From assembly GCF_034555375.1 (NCBI RefSeq), contig NZ_CP140706.1, positions 1,231,001 to 1,295,000 of the forward strand: DNA of 64,000 nt. The letters run 5' to 3'. The notes under the pieces are model-generated. The model did not search any database. It had not been told where the DNA came from and worked only from the letters and a program-made list of their open reading frames with translations. Positions within the stretch are counted from its first letter, which is position 1; every line of letters begins with the position of its first letter. This document shows, piece after piece, positions 1 through 7,865 of the stretch. The DNA is from Pseudomonas sp. B33.4. GTDB taxonomy: Bacteria; Pseudomonadota; Gammaproteobacteria; Pseudomonadales; Pseudomonadaceae. The position numbers and the translations under genes are program-made.

Positions 1-971
1 CCTTCCGCGTCCGTTCGCAAGTGATCGCGCACATCCGCAGCTTCCTGATGAAGCGCGACTTCCTCGAAGTCGAAACGCCGATGCTGCAGACCATTCCGGG
101 CGGCGCCGCGGCCAAACCGTTCGAAACCCACCACAACGCGCTGGACATGGAAATGTTCTTGCGTATCGCGCCTGAGCTGTACCTCAAGCGTCTGGTGGTT
201 GGTGGCTTTGAAAAGGTTTTCGAGATCAACCGCAACTTCCGTAACGAAGGCGTTTCGACTCGTCACAACCCTGAATTCACCATGTTGGAGTTCTATCAGG
301 CGTACGCCGACTACGAAGACAACATGGACCTGACCGAAGAACTGTTCCGTGAACTGGCGCAGCTGGTTCTGGGCAGCACCGACGTGCCGTACGGCGACAA
401 GGTGTTCCATTTCGGCGAGCCGTTCGTACGCCTGTCGGTGTTCGACTCGATCCTCAAGTACAACCCTGAGCTGACCGCCGATGATCTGAACGACATCGAC
501 AAGGCTCGCGCCATCGCCAAGAAGGCCGGCGCCAAGGTGCTGGGCTTCGAAGGTCTGGGCAAGCTGCAGGTGATGATTTTCGAAGAACTGGTCGAGCACA
601 AGCTGGAGCAGCCACACTTCATTACTCAGTACCCGTTCGAAGTGTCGCCGCTGGCCCGTCGCAACGACGACAACCCGAACGTCACCGACCGTTTCGAACT
701 GTTCATCGGTGGCCGCGAAATCGCCAACGCCTACTCCGAGTTGAACGACGCAGAAGACCAGGCCGAGCGCTTCATGGCGCAGGTGGCCGACAAGGACGCC
801 GGCGACGACGAAGCCATGCACTACGACGCCGACTTCGTTCGCGCGCTGGAGTACGGCATGCCGCCAACGGCCGGTGAAGGCATCGGCATCGATCGTCTGG
901 TGATGTTGCTGACCAACTCGCCGTCGATCCGCGATGTGATCCTGTTCCCGCACATGCGACCGCAAGCGTAA
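1..971 (+). CDS. lysS: Lysyl-tRNA synthetase, 3' part (5' end outside window)
   Basis: Charges tRNA-Lys with lysine in the cytoplasm. About 322 C-terminal residues of an enzyme usually near 500 aa are present; the reading frame enters at base 3. It contains the class II synthetase core: motif 2 around [11 protein letters not shown] followed by [15 protein letters not shown], and motif 3 near the end ([20 protein letters not shown]), closing with the FPHMRP tail typical of bacterial class II LysRS. The N-terminal OB-fold anticodon-binding domain must lie upstream of the window. A strong intrinsic terminator follows 11 bases after the stop, so the next gene is a separate unit. Confidence 0.97.
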   Translation, partial: FRVRSQVIAHIRSFLMKRDFLEVETPMLQTIPGGAAAKPFETHHNALDMEMFLRIAPELYLKRLVVGGFEKVFEINRNFRNEGVSTRHNPEFTMLEFYQAYADYEDNMDLTEELFRELAQLVLGSTDVPYGDKVFHFGEPFVRLSVFDSILKYNPELTADDLNDIDKARAIAKKAGAKVLGFEGLGKLQVMIFEELVEHKLEQPHFITQYPFEVSPLARRNDDNPNVTDRFELFIGGREIANAYSELNDAEDQAERFMAQVADKDAGDDEAMHYDADFVRALEYGMPPTAGEGIGIDRLVMLLTNSPSIRDVILFPHMRPQA

Positions 972-982
972 ACGTTTCAGTT

Positions 983-1012
983 AAAAAGCCGCCTAAAACA
1001 GGCGGCTTTTTA
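983..1012 (+). terminator. Intrinsic terminator after lysS
   Basis: An 11-bp perfect stem (AAAAGCCGCCT pairing with AGGCGGCTTTT) with a 5-nt loop is followed by a short T tract. It begins 11 bases after the lysS stop codon. Confidence 0.9.
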
Positions 1013-1073
1013 TTGCCTGTCTGGTACAAATGTATCAATTGGTTAATTTTGAATTAGCAGAGGAATACCTGTC

Positions 1074-1790
1074 GTGATCGGTGCAATAGCTCAAGAAGGT
1101 GCAGCGGGTATCGCCACTGCGGTCGCTGAAAGCGTTCAGTACCAGGGTCGCAAGGCCAGCCGACAGGGCAGTGAGCAGCGTCGACAGGACATTCTCGACG
1201 CGGCGATGAGGATTGTCGTGCGTGACGGTGTGCGTGCCGTGCGCCACCGTGCCGTCGCGGCCGAAGCCGGTGTGCCGTTGTCGGCGACCACCTATTACTT
1301 CAAGGATATCGACGACCTGCTCACCGATACCTTCGCTCAGTACGTCGAGCGCAGCGCGGCGTACATGGCCAAGTTATGGGTCAACAACGAAGGCTTGCTG
1401 CGTGAGATGGTGGTCAGTGGCGACGGCAGCCCCGAGTCACGCTCGCAACTGGCCGATGACATTGCGCGGTTGATGGCCGACTACGTGCATCGTCAATTGG
1501 TTAATCGCCGTGAGCACTTGATGGCTGAGCAGGCCTTCCGTCAGGAGGCGTTGCTCAACCCGCGTCTGGCGATTCTGGTGCGCTCGCATCAGCAGATTCT
1601 GCTGCAGGGCACTTGCCAGTTGTTTCAGGTATTGGGCTCGCGTGAACCGCAACAGGATGCCAAGGTGTTGACGGCGATTATCGGACGGATGGAATATCAG
1701 GGCCTGCTCAACGACGCCGAGCCTTTGGCCGAAGAGGACATGCTCGGCATTCTGACGCGCTACATGCACCTGGTGCTTGCATCGGTGTAA
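1074..1790 (+). CDS. TetR family transcriptional regulator
   Basis: A 238-residue DNA-binding repressor-type protein. The TetR helix-turn-helix lies at roughly residues 35-85 (QRRQDILDAAMRIVVRDG, then AVAAEAGVPLSATTYYFKD), with a helical ligand-binding domain after it. The GTG start at 1074 is chosen because AGAGGA sits about 9 bases upstream and no nearer ATG fits. The N-terminus is about 30 residues longer than in compact TetR proteins, so a later start is possible. It is a single gene between the lysS terminator and a REPIN. The equivalent position after lysS in P. aeruginosa also carries a TetR gene (PA3699, from memory). The target and ligand cannot be read from the sequence. Confidence 0.9.
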   Translation: MIGAIAQEGAAGIATAVAESVQYQGRKASRQGSEQRRQDILDAAMRIVVRDGVRAVRHRAVAAEAGVPLSATTYYFKDIDDLLTDTFAQYVERSAAYMAKLWVNNEGLLREMVVSGDGSPESRSQLADDIARLMADYVHRQLVNRREHLMAEQAFRQEALLNPRLAILVRSHQQILLQGTCQLFQVLGSREPQQDAKVLTAIIGRMEYQGLLNDAEPLAEEDMLGILTRYMHLVLASV

Positions 1791-1822
1791 CGCAATCGTT
1801 GCCGCCTGACGCCGATCCCAAT

Positions 1823-1905
1823 GTAGGAGCTGCCGAAGGCTGCGATCTTTTGATCTTGCTTTTAAAGACCAAGATCAAAAGATCGCAGCCTTCGGCAGCT
1901 CCTAC
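1823..1905. repeat. Inverted repeat pair, GCCGAAGGCTGCGATC family (REPIN-like)
   Basis: Two inverted copies of a roughly 35-base motif (TGTAGGAGCTGCCGAAGGCT, then GCGATCTTTTGATCTTG) are separated by about 10 bases, making an almost perfect long hairpin. A second member of the same family is at 12223-12298. It lies between the TetR gene and the next gene, outside any coding region. Confidence 0.85.
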
Positions 1906-1941
1906 AGGGGAAAGGTGTTTCAGATTCATAGGGAGTATTGA

Positions 1942-2496
1942 ATGAAAGCCTGGCGTGGCGTGCTGATCGCCTTGTCGTTCCTGCTGCTCAGTGGTTGTCT
2001 GGTGACTTTCAAGGAACCGCTGGCCGCCAGTGATCCTGCGCCCAAGGGCTTGCTCGGCAAATGGTCGAGCACCAATGCCTGGGGCGAGCCGATGAACCTT
2101 GAGCTGACACGCCTGGGCAACGACCGCTATCAGGCCGTCACCTGGTTCAAGGCCAAACCCCACGAACGCGAAGCCTATCCGTTCACCGTGTCGCGCCACG
2201 GCAGCCGCTGGTATCTGTCGGCGAAAGTCCCGGCGCGCTATGGCGGCCACTTCACCATCGCCGGTTTCGAGCTCACCGACAAACATGAACTGGTGGTCTA
2301 CAACCTTGATCTCGAGCAGATCAATCAAGCGATCAAACAGAAAGCCCTCGACGGTCAGGCCTTCCAGACCGACGATGGCGACGGCGTGCAGGTCGACAGT
2401 AACCTCGACAAGGTCTTTGCTTACCTCGACGATCCGGCCAATTCCGATGTCTTCGTCGAAGCCGTGCGCTACCAGCGCCAGGCCCGCGCCAAATAA
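1942..2496 (+). CDS. Hypothetical lipoprotein
   Basis: A 184-residue protein with a short lipoprotein signal peptide ending in LLLSGC (Cys at about residue 19), so it is predicted to be lipidated and exported. The mature part is about 165 residues. It has a KGLLGKWSSTNAWGEPMNLEL region and alternating beta strands suggestive of a small beta-barrel or lipocalin-like fold, but I do not recognise a named domain. GGGAG precedes the ATG by 6 bases. The zinc-peptidase gene follows 33 bases downstream on the same strand, so the two are probably co-transcribed. Function unknown. Confidence 0.8.
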   Translation: MKAWRGVLIALSFLLLSGCLVTFKEPLAASDPAPKGLLGKWSSTNAWGEPMNLELTRLGNDRYQAVTWFKAKPHEREAYPFTVSRHGSRWYLSAKVPARYGGHFTIAGFELTDKHELVVYNLDLEQINQAIKQKALDGQAFQTDDGDGVQVDSNLDKVFAYLDDPANSDVFVEAVRYQRQARAK

Positions 2497-2529
2497 TTCA
2501 GACCGTCATGTTTTCTACAGGAGTTTCGG

Positions 2530-3807
2530 GTGGACGATTACCAGCAGACGATACGCATGTTGTCCGACCGCATTGTGCTGGCGCAGACGCCGATCCGTGT
2601 GCTCGACGCGGTCAAGTGGGACGAGAACATCCGCAAGGGCTTCCTCAAGGCCAAAGGCAAGGAAATGCCGGCGGTGGATCGCGACTATTACCTCAATCGG
2701 CCGCTGAGTTTCGATTCGAGCAAGGTCAAACTGGAGTTCCAGAACATCGAGCGCGACATCACCCGCCAGCTCGGTCAGTTCAACCCGGTCGGGCAGATCA
2801 TGCGGCGCATGTGCAAGGAATACCGCATGGTGGTGCGCATGCTTGAAGCGCGCGGCACCGAGGATTTCGGCCTGATCTCGCAAGAACTGTATGGCGCTGC
2901 GTCTGACGCGTTTCACGCCGGTGACCCGACCCTGGCCGACCTCGGCCTGATGATGTCCGACTACCTGAACAATATCGATGGTCGTGGCGACCTGAAGGAT
3001 GAGCCGAAAATCCTCACCGCCAAGGACGCCGTGCACTTGCTGCAAACCCGTCTGAACAAGGTGTTCGGTGAGGCCGAGGAAACCATTCGCGTGTTCGAGT
3101 CCGACGGCATTGTTGCTGACGCCGCAGCGGGCGCCGATTACATCAAGATCCGCACCGACGCGATGTTCAACGACCGCGACGTGCGCGCTCTGGAAGTCCA
3201 CGAAGGTCTGGTGCACGTCGGTACCACGCTCAACGGTCTCAATCAGCCGATCTGCACCTTCCTGTCCAAAGGCCCACCGTCGTCGACGGTGACCCAGGAA
3301 GGCCTGGCGATCCTGATGGAAATCATCACCTTCGCTTCCTACCCAAGCCGTCTGCGCAAACTGACCAACCGCACCCGCGCCATTCACATGGTCGAGGAGG
3401 GCGCGGACTTCCTGCAGGTGTTTGAGTTCTTCCGCGAGCAGGGTTTTGAAATGGCGGAAAGTTACGGCAACGCCAGCCGGGTTTTCCGTGGATCGACGCC
3501 GACCGGTCTGCCATTCACCAAAGACTTGTCCTACCTCAAGGGCTTTATCATGGTTTACAACTACATTCAGTTGGCCGTGCGTAAGGGCAAGCTTGAGCAG
3601 ATCCCGCTGTTGTTCTGTGGCAAGACCACGCTGGAAGATATGCGTACCCTGCGCCAGTTAGTGGATGAAGGATTGGTGGTGCCGCCGAAGTATCTGCCGG
3701 ACCAGTTCCGCGATTTGAACGCGTTGTCGGCGTGGATGTGCTTCTCCAACTTCCTCAATCACCTGAGCCTGGACCGGATCGAAGCCGACTACTCCAACAT
3801 CCTCTAA
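2530..3807 (+). CDS. QEGLA-motif zinc peptidase-like protein (DUF1704/MATCAP family)
   Basis: A 425-residue protein of the family usually annotated as flavohemoglobin expression-modulating QEGLA motif protein (TIGR02421/DUF1704). It shows a zinc-peptidase HExxxH motif, HEGLVH at residues 224-229, followed by GTTLNGLNQP, and the family hallmark TQEGLA at 255-260, whose Glu is a likely third metal ligand. Eukaryotic relatives (MATCAP, KIAA0895L) are tubulin tyrosine carboxypeptidases, so peptidase activity is a reasonable inference; the bacterial substrate is unknown. There is no signal peptide, so it is cytoplasmic. The GTG start is supported by an AGGAG about 7 bases upstream. No flavohemoglobin gene is visible nearby, so the family name should not be taken as function. 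Confidence 0.88.
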   Translation: MDDYQQTIRMLSDRIVLAQTPIRVLDAVKWDENIRKGFLKAKGKEMPAVDRDYYLNRPLSFDSSKVKLEFQNIERDITRQLGQFNPVGQIMRRMCKEYRMVVRMLEARGTEDFGLISQELYGAASDAFHAGDPTLADLGLMMSDYLNNIDGRGDLKDEPKILTAKDAVHLLQTRLNKVFGEAEETIRVFESDGIVADAAAGADYIKIRTDAMFNDRDVRALEVHEGLVHVGTTLNGLNQPICTFLSKGPPSSTVTQEGLAILMEIITFASYPSRLRKLTNRTRAIHMVEEGADFLQVFEFFREQGFEMAESYGNASRVFRGSTPTGLPFTKDLSYLKGFIMVYNYIQLAVRKGKLEQIPLLFCGKTTLEDMRTLRQLVDEGLVVPPKYLPDQFRDLNALSAWMCFSNFLNHLSLDRIEADYSNIL

Positions 3808-3822
3808 CCCAAACACAAATCC

Positions 3823-3916
3823 CCTGTAGGAGTGAGCCTGCTCGCGATAGCGGTGTGTCAATCAACACAAATAGCGACTGACACACCGCTATCGCGAGCA
3901 GGCTCACTCCTACAGG
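3823..3916. repeat. REPIN (inverted REP pair, GAGCCTGCTCGCGA family)
   Basis: Two inverted copies of TGTAGGAGTGAGCCTGCTCG plus flanking bases form a 94-bp near-perfect palindrome. The inner arms also pair (CGGTGTGTCA with TGACACACCG). It lies between two same-strand genes, 15 bases after a stop codon. Confidence 0.92.
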
Positions 3917-3958
3917 TTTGTTCTGTACTCCAACCGAATTTTTGCGAGGTTTCACCGG

Positions 3959-4864
3959 ATGAGAATCCTCGGCATCTTCTGCCTGCTCCTGACCCTCGGC
4001 GGTTGCAGCTCTTTGTTGTTCTACCCAGAGCCCGGTCAGATATTCACCCCGGAAAAAGCCAAGCTCGAATTCCGCACCGTCACGCTGGTCACCGCCGATG
4101 GCTTGAAGCTCAATGCCTGGTGGCTGCCGGCCAAATCCGGCGTCGAGGTCAAGGGTACCGTCCTGCATTTGCACGGCAACGGCGGCAATCTGCCGATGCA
4201 CTTGGGTGGCAGTTGGTGGCTGCCGAAAAACGGCTATCAAGTGCTGTTGGTCGACTATCGCGGTTATGGCTTGTCCGAGGGCAAACCGAGCCTGCCGGCG
4301 ATCTATCAGGACATCGACGCCGCGTTCGCCTGGCTGGACAAGGCACCGGAGGTCAAAGACAAGCCGCTGATTCTGCTCGGTCAGAGCCTCGGCGGTTCAA
4401 TGGCCGTGCATTGGCTGGTGCAGCATCCCGAGCGGCAGAAACAGCTGAAAGCGCTGGTACTCGACGGCGTGCCCGCGAGCTATCGCAGCGTCGGCCAATA
4501 CGCCCTCAGCACTTCGTGGTTGACCTGGCCGTTCCAAGTGCCGCTGTCGTGGCTGGTGCCGGATGGCGACAGCGCGATCAACTCGATGCCGCAGCTCAAC
4601 GGCGTGCCGAAGCTGATCTTCCATAGCATCGACGATCCGCTGGTGCCGCTTTCCAACGGTATCCGTCTGTATCAAGCTGCGCCGCCACCGCGCGTGCTGC
4701 AACTGACCCGTGGTGGGCATGTGCAGACGTTTGGCGACCCGGTGTGGCGTCAGGTCATGCTGCGCTACCTCGACGATCCCGAGCATTTCAACGGCCTGCG
4801 CCGCCTCGGTGAAATCCCCAATTACCCGACACCCCCGAATTCTGAAGATGAGAGTCCGCAATGA
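3959..4864 (+). CDS. Alpha/beta hydrolase lipoprotein
   Basis: A 301-residue serine hydrolase of the alpha/beta fold, predicted to be a lipoprotein (signal peptide ending LGGC, Cys16). The oxyanion-hole motif is HGNGG at 72-76, and the nucleophile elbow is GQSLGG at 141-146 with Ser143. An acidic residue follows in FHSIDDPLVP, and the catalytic His is in RGGHVQTFGD near residue 255. The family includes BEM46/YfhR-like esterases of unknown substrate. It overlaps the next gene by 4 bases (ATGA), which suggests translational coupling. The last 25 residues are Pro- and acid-rich and look dispensable. Confidence 0.88.
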   Translation: MRILGIFCLLLTLGGCSSLLFYPEPGQIFTPEKAKLEFRTVTLVTADGLKLNAWWLPAKSGVEVKGTVLHLHGNGGNLPMHLGGSWWLPKNGYQVLLVDYRGYGLSEGKPSLPAIYQDIDAAFAWLDKAPEVKDKPLILLGQSLGGSMAVHWLVQHPERQKQLKALVLDGVPASYRSVGQYALSTSWLTWPFQVPLSWLVPDGDSAINSMPQLNGVPKLIFHSIDDPLVPLSNGIRLYQAAPPPRVLQLTRGGHVQTFGDPVWRQVMLRYLDDPEHFNGLRRLGEIPNYPTPPNSEDESPQ

Positions 4865-5190
4865 CTGAAGAACGCAACGCCATCCCGCTGATCATCACCG
4901 GTATCTGCAGCATCCTCGGCACCGTCGGGGCGCTGTGGTACTACGGCTACCTGCACTTCGCCAAACCCGAGGATGCGTTGCTGCTCAACGAATTCACCAT
5001 GCTCAAGACGGTGCCGGGTGAGGATTACAAGATTTCGCTTCAGCCTGCACCGCAAGTCGCGCAGTGCATCGATGGCGTGCTGGTGTTGTTCGACACCGAG
5101 CAGAAAGGCCTGACCGGCGTATTGATCAACGCGCAGAAAAAAGCGGTACGTTGCATGGGCGAAGAGACCCCGCAGAAGCTGGAGGAGTGA
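4861..5190 (+). CDS. Small single-span membrane protein
   Basis: A 109-residue protein with one hydrophobic segment at residues 8-28 (IPLIITGICSILGTVGALWY) and a short soluble domain. The soluble part has two Cys, in QCIDG and RCMGEE, that could form a disulfide if periplasmic. It starts inside the stop of the hydrolase gene (ATGA overlap), so the two are almost certainly made together. I do not recognise a family. A gene in the same position exists in P. aeruginosa (PA3694, from memory). Confidence 0.75.
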   Translation: MTEERNAIPLIITGICSILGTVGALWYYGYLHFAKPEDALLLNEFTMLKTVPGEDYKISLQPAPQVAQCIDGVLVLFDTEQKGLTGVLINAQKKAVRCMGEETPQKLEE

Positions 5191-5204
5191 TTCTGCAGGT
5201 TCAG

Positions 5205-5380
5205 CCCTCACCCTAACCCTCTCCCAGAGGGAGAGGGGACTGACCGAAGTGTTCTTTCGCTACACGCCGACCTGAAAGATTGCGTTGATTATGGATTCGG
5301 CGAAGCACTTTCAGGTCGACGCAGCTATCGAGCATCCCCCAATCGGCCCCCTCTCCCTCGGGAGAGGGCTGGGGTGAGGG
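5205..5380. repeat. 176-bp nested inverted-repeat element with CCCTCTCCC hairpins
   Basis: The outer arms 5205-5238 and 5347-5380 are inverted copies of a 34-base motif. Each arm itself contains a perfect 9-bp hairpin (CCCTCTCCC pairing with GGGAGAGGG). An inner pair, CGACCTGAAAG at 5268-5278 and CTTTCAGGTCG at 5308-5318, extends the symmetry. The whole stretch is a nested palindrome, REPIN-like but built from an unrelated arm. It lies between convergent genes. Confidence 0.85.
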
Positions 5381-5645
5381 GCCGCGATTTCAGCCCGCAC
5401 AAAAAAGCCCCGCCTGATCCATCGTGTCGAACACAAATTCTGAAAGCACCACAAATCGGCTCCCTCTCCCTCGGGAGAGGGCTGGGGTGAGGGGTTGCGA
5501 TTTCAGCCCACACAAAAAAGCCCGGCCTGATCCATCGTGTCGAACACAAATTCTGAAAGCACCACAAATCGGCTCCCTCTCCCTCGGGAGAGGGCTGGGG
5601 TGAGGGGTCGCGATTTCAGCCCGCACAAAAAAGCCCCGCCTGATC
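5341..5645. repeat. 113-bp direct tandem repeat, about 2.7 copies
   Basis: Units start at 5341, 5454 and 5567 (partial), each 113 bases apart and nearly identical. Each carries one copy of the right arm of the preceding palindrome plus AAAAAAGCCCCGCCTGATC, which is one arm and T/A tract of the lptF terminator. The last unit runs directly into the complete terminator. Reading frames across it on the minus strand are repeat artefacts. Confidence 0.93.
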
Positions 5646-5663
5646 ACTCAGGCGGGGCTTTTG
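5627..5663 (-). terminator. lptF: Intrinsic terminator of lptF
   Basis: A 15-bp stem (AAAAGCCCCGCCTGA pairing with TCAGGCGGGGCTTTT) with a 4-base loop lies 17 bases beyond the lptF stop on the minus strand and is followed by a T tract in that direction. One arm is duplicated in the adjacent 113-bp repeats. Confidence 0.92.
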
Positions 5664-5679
5664 CGTTACAGCAGGGCGC

Positions 5680-6468
5680 TTAGTTCGAGCTGACCGCCGA
5701 ACGTGGCATCACTGGCTGGTTGTCGTTGGAAATGGTGACTTCCACACGACGGTTCATCGCACGGCCGGAGACGCTGCCGTTCTCTGCAACCGGGTATTCC
5801 TTGCCATAACCCTGAGTGACGATGCGCGCTGGATCAACGCCCATTTTCACCAGTGCGGTGCGCACGGAGTTGGCGCGACGCTCGGACAGCGACTGGTTGT
5901 GGCTGGCAGAACCGGTGCTATCGGTGTAACCCTCGACGATCACTTTACGATCCGGGTTTTCCTGGAGGAATTGCGCCAGTTTGTTGATGTTCACCAGACC
6001 GCTGGATTTCAGGTCGGCACGGTCGGTGGCGAACAGCACGTCACCGAAAGTCACCAGCGTACCGCGATCGGTCTGCTTGGCATTCAGGCTGTCCTGCAGC
6101 TGTTTGATCTGCTGATCACGCGCATCCAGACGCGCCTGGGCACGTTGGGCGGCAGCGTTCTTCAGATTGTTTTCAGCGGTGCGCAGGGCGATGGTCTGCT
6201 TGGCCACTTCCACACGCTGGTTGGTCAGGTAGGCCAGTTGGTCAACCTTGGCGGCGTCTTGCTTGTCCAGATACGCCTTGTCGGCCTTGTCCAGGTAATC
6301 ACTGGCGTCTTTGGTTTCCAGCGCCGCGACCTTGCTCGCCTGTGGGTTGGCTTGCAGGCCGGCGTAGTTGGTGCGCGCGTTTTCCAGATTCGGGTTCGGC
6401 GGGGTGGAGCAGGCAGCCAGAGCGACGCTTGCGGCCAGAAGAGCTGGGATCATCAGTTGCTTACGCAT
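5680..6468 (-). CDS. lptF: OmpA-family lipoprotein LptF
   Basis: A 262-residue outer-membrane lipoprotein. The signal peptide ends in ALAAC (Cys20). A helical DUF4398-type region rich in Ala, Gln and Lys spans roughly 25-130, and a C-terminal OmpA-like peptidoglycan-binding domain spans about 140-250, including VEGYTDSTGS, NQSLSERRANSV and the closing GRAMNRRVEVTI. In P. aeruginosa, LptF (PA3692) is an AlgU-dependent envelope protein linked to oxidative-stress resistance. Here it is the second gene of a two-gene unit, 55 bases after the DUF4398 lipoprotein gene, with its own AAGGA ribosome site and a strong terminator. Confidence 0.94.
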   Translation of the reverse strand: MRKQLMIPALLAASVALAACSTPPNPNLENARTNYAGLQANPQASKVAALETKDASDYLDKADKAYLDKQDAAKVDQLAYLTNQRVEVAKQTIALRTAENNLKNAAAQRAQARLDARDQQIKQLQDSLNAKQTDRGTLVTFGDVLFATDRADLKSSGLVNINKLAQFLQENPDRKVIVEGYTDSTGSASHNQSLSERRANSVRTALVKMGVDPARIVTQGYGKEYPVAENGSVSGRAMNRRVEVTISNDNQPVMPRSAVSSN

Positions 6469-6523
6469 AATTTGTCGTCCTTTCTATCGATAAAAGTTTC
6501 AGCGTTGCGGTCGGGATGCGCGC

Positions 6524-6928
6524 TTACTGCACGGTGCGCTGACTTTCCTGACGCAGTTCCTGAACACCTTTCTGGGAATCCTTCACAGCCTGTTCGGCTT
6601 TCGCGGCCTGAGCCTTGCGTTCTGCTACACGAGCGTCCCACTCGGCTTGCTCGGACAGCGTGCGCGCTTCGTCATACTTCTTGTCGTGCATGGCGATTTC
6701 GGCTTGTTTCAGTTTGTCCTGCGCTTGCTTCATTTCGACCGCCGCGAACTCGGTACCGCCAGCGCTGACTGCGCTGTTGACTGCCGATTGGGTCACGGCG
6801 TACTGCTCGGTCGGCGGGTTACCGGCGCAACCGGCCAGTACGAAGCTGGTGCCGATAGCCAGGGCGGCCAGTTTCAGACCGCGCAAGTGCGAGAAAGTGG
6901 TTTGGTTTTTCATGGTCTTCAACTCCAT
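6524..6928 (-). CDS. DUF4398 lipoprotein
   Basis: A 134-residue lipoprotein. The signal region ends in VLAGC, and the mature protein is one long charged helix (AAVEMKQAQDKLKQAEIAMH and KKYDEARTLSEQAEWDARVA) typical of DUF4398. It resembles the N-terminal half of the neighbouring LptF, so the two may interact at the outer membrane. I chose the start at 6928 (MELKTMK) because AGGAG lies 8 bases before it; an ATG at 6913 is also possible. It is the first gene of the lptF transcript. An AlgU-type promoter about 105 bases upstream would drive both genes. Confidence 0.9.
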   Translation of the reverse strand: MELKTMKNQTTFSHLRGLKLAALAIGTSFVLAGCAGNPPTEQYAVTQSAVNSAVSAGGTEFAAVEMKQAQDKLKQAEIAMHDKKYDEARTLSEQAEWDARVAERKAQAAKAEQAVKDSQKGVQELRQESQRTVQ

Positions 6929-7030
6929 TAGGCATCTCCTGAAAACAACTAAATCCATCCTGGTCGAGGAGCCGAAAGCGTCGTATCCAAGCGCGTTTTT
7001 GAAACGCTCGTTCCAGGCGTGGTTACAGCT

Positions 7031-7058
7031 TCCGACCGGAGGCGTTTTTCAAAAGTTC
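7031..7058 (-). promoter_or_regulatory. Predicted AlgU (sigma-22/RpoE-type) promoter
   Basis: Read on the minus strand: GAACTT (7058-7053), a 17-base spacer, then TCGGA (7035-7031). This fits the AlgU consensus GAACTT-N16/17-TCtgA. It lies about 105 bases upstream of the DUF4398-lptF unit. In P. aeruginosa lptF is AlgU-dependent, which supports the reading, but the match is by eye. Confidence 0.7.
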
Positions 7059-7200
7059 AGAAAAGATGGCCTATCGCCTAAATAATTTTTGACCGAATGG
7101 ACAAGGCTCTAAAGCGGGAACTTTGGTAGGGGAGAGAGGTACGCGCGCGGGGTTCTACGACGCCAAAAACACATCGATTTTCAGCTTGAAATACGATCCC

Positions 7201-7291
7201 TGTAGGAGTGAGCCTGCTCGCGATGGCGTCGTATCAGACAACAAAAATGTTGAATGAAAAACCGCTATCGCGAGCAGGCTCACTCCTACAG
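7201..7291. repeat. REPIN (GAGCCTGCTCGCGA family)
   Basis: Inverted 27-base arms (TGTAGGAGTGAGCCTGCTCG and onward) are separated by about 36 bases. It is 16 bases beyond the 3' end of the minus-strand gene at 7308-7652. The interior keeps the TATCAGACAACA...GTTGAATGA pattern seen in other members. Confidence 0.92.
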
Positions 7292-7307
7292 TTTGATCTA
7301 GGTTGGG

Positions 7308-7652
7308 TCAGTGTTTTTGCTTGCCTTCAACGGCCGAGAGGTCATGCAAATGCCGCCGTGACAGCGCCAGAAAACGCGGCGTAGGCCCGACGTCCTCGTA
7401 CAGCGGATCACCTTCCTCATCCGTCGCCACCACCGTCGAACCCTTCACATACGGCAGGCTCGCTTCGAACTCTTCAAGCGCTGCGCCAATCAGTTCGCCG
7501 AGCAGTTCTTCGGCATGCCGTTTAGGGTACATCTCGGCAATCGCGGCCAGTCGCGCAGCCGCCTCAACGTCCAGATGAATCGTGTAGCCAGTGTCAGTCA
7601 GGCGACCTTTGGCGTTTTCTTCCCAATGCTGGGCGAGTTCACGAATTTTCAT
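7308..7652 (-). CDS. Pilin-assembly-annotated small protein
   Basis: A 114-residue acidic cytoplasmic protein. The start MKIRELAQHWEENAKGRL is chosen over an in-frame ATG 18 bases upstream because GAGG lies 6 bases before it. The family is conserved in Pseudomonas and commonly labelled pilin assembly protein. I see no pilin motif or membrane segment, and no pilus gene is nearby, so that name is weak evidence. The N-terminal helical half (DVEAAARLAAIAEMYPKRHA) and the ELLGELIGAALEEFEASLPY segment look like a small protein-interaction domain. It is transcribed divergently from ppc. Confidence 0.8.
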   Translation of the reverse strand: MKIRELAQHWEENAKGRLTDTGYTIHLDVEAAARLAAIAEMYPKRHAEELLGELIGAALEEFEASLPYVKGSTVVATDEEGDPLYEDVGPTPRFLALSRRHLHDLSAVEGKQKH

Positions 7653-7865
7653 GATGACCTCATTTCGCACCTGCTCATGGCAGGTCTGGGTGAGTGTCCG
7701 CCGGGGCCGGCGGCAAGCCGTTGTGCGGCTTACTGTTGAGACTAGCTTTCGCCAACAAGGTTTAAAGTCCCTTGGTCGGATGCTTGTAAGAAGCGGCGTA
7801 GAGCGGCACTCTCTAGGTCATGCACTTGTTTCTAAGCCGTCCGGATTACTGCTGGGGAATTGCTG

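Noticed and set aside
5325..5647. Two short minus-strand open frames with repeated PHPSPLPRERE peptides
   Set aside because: They are translations of the 113-bp tandem repeat and lack start signals.
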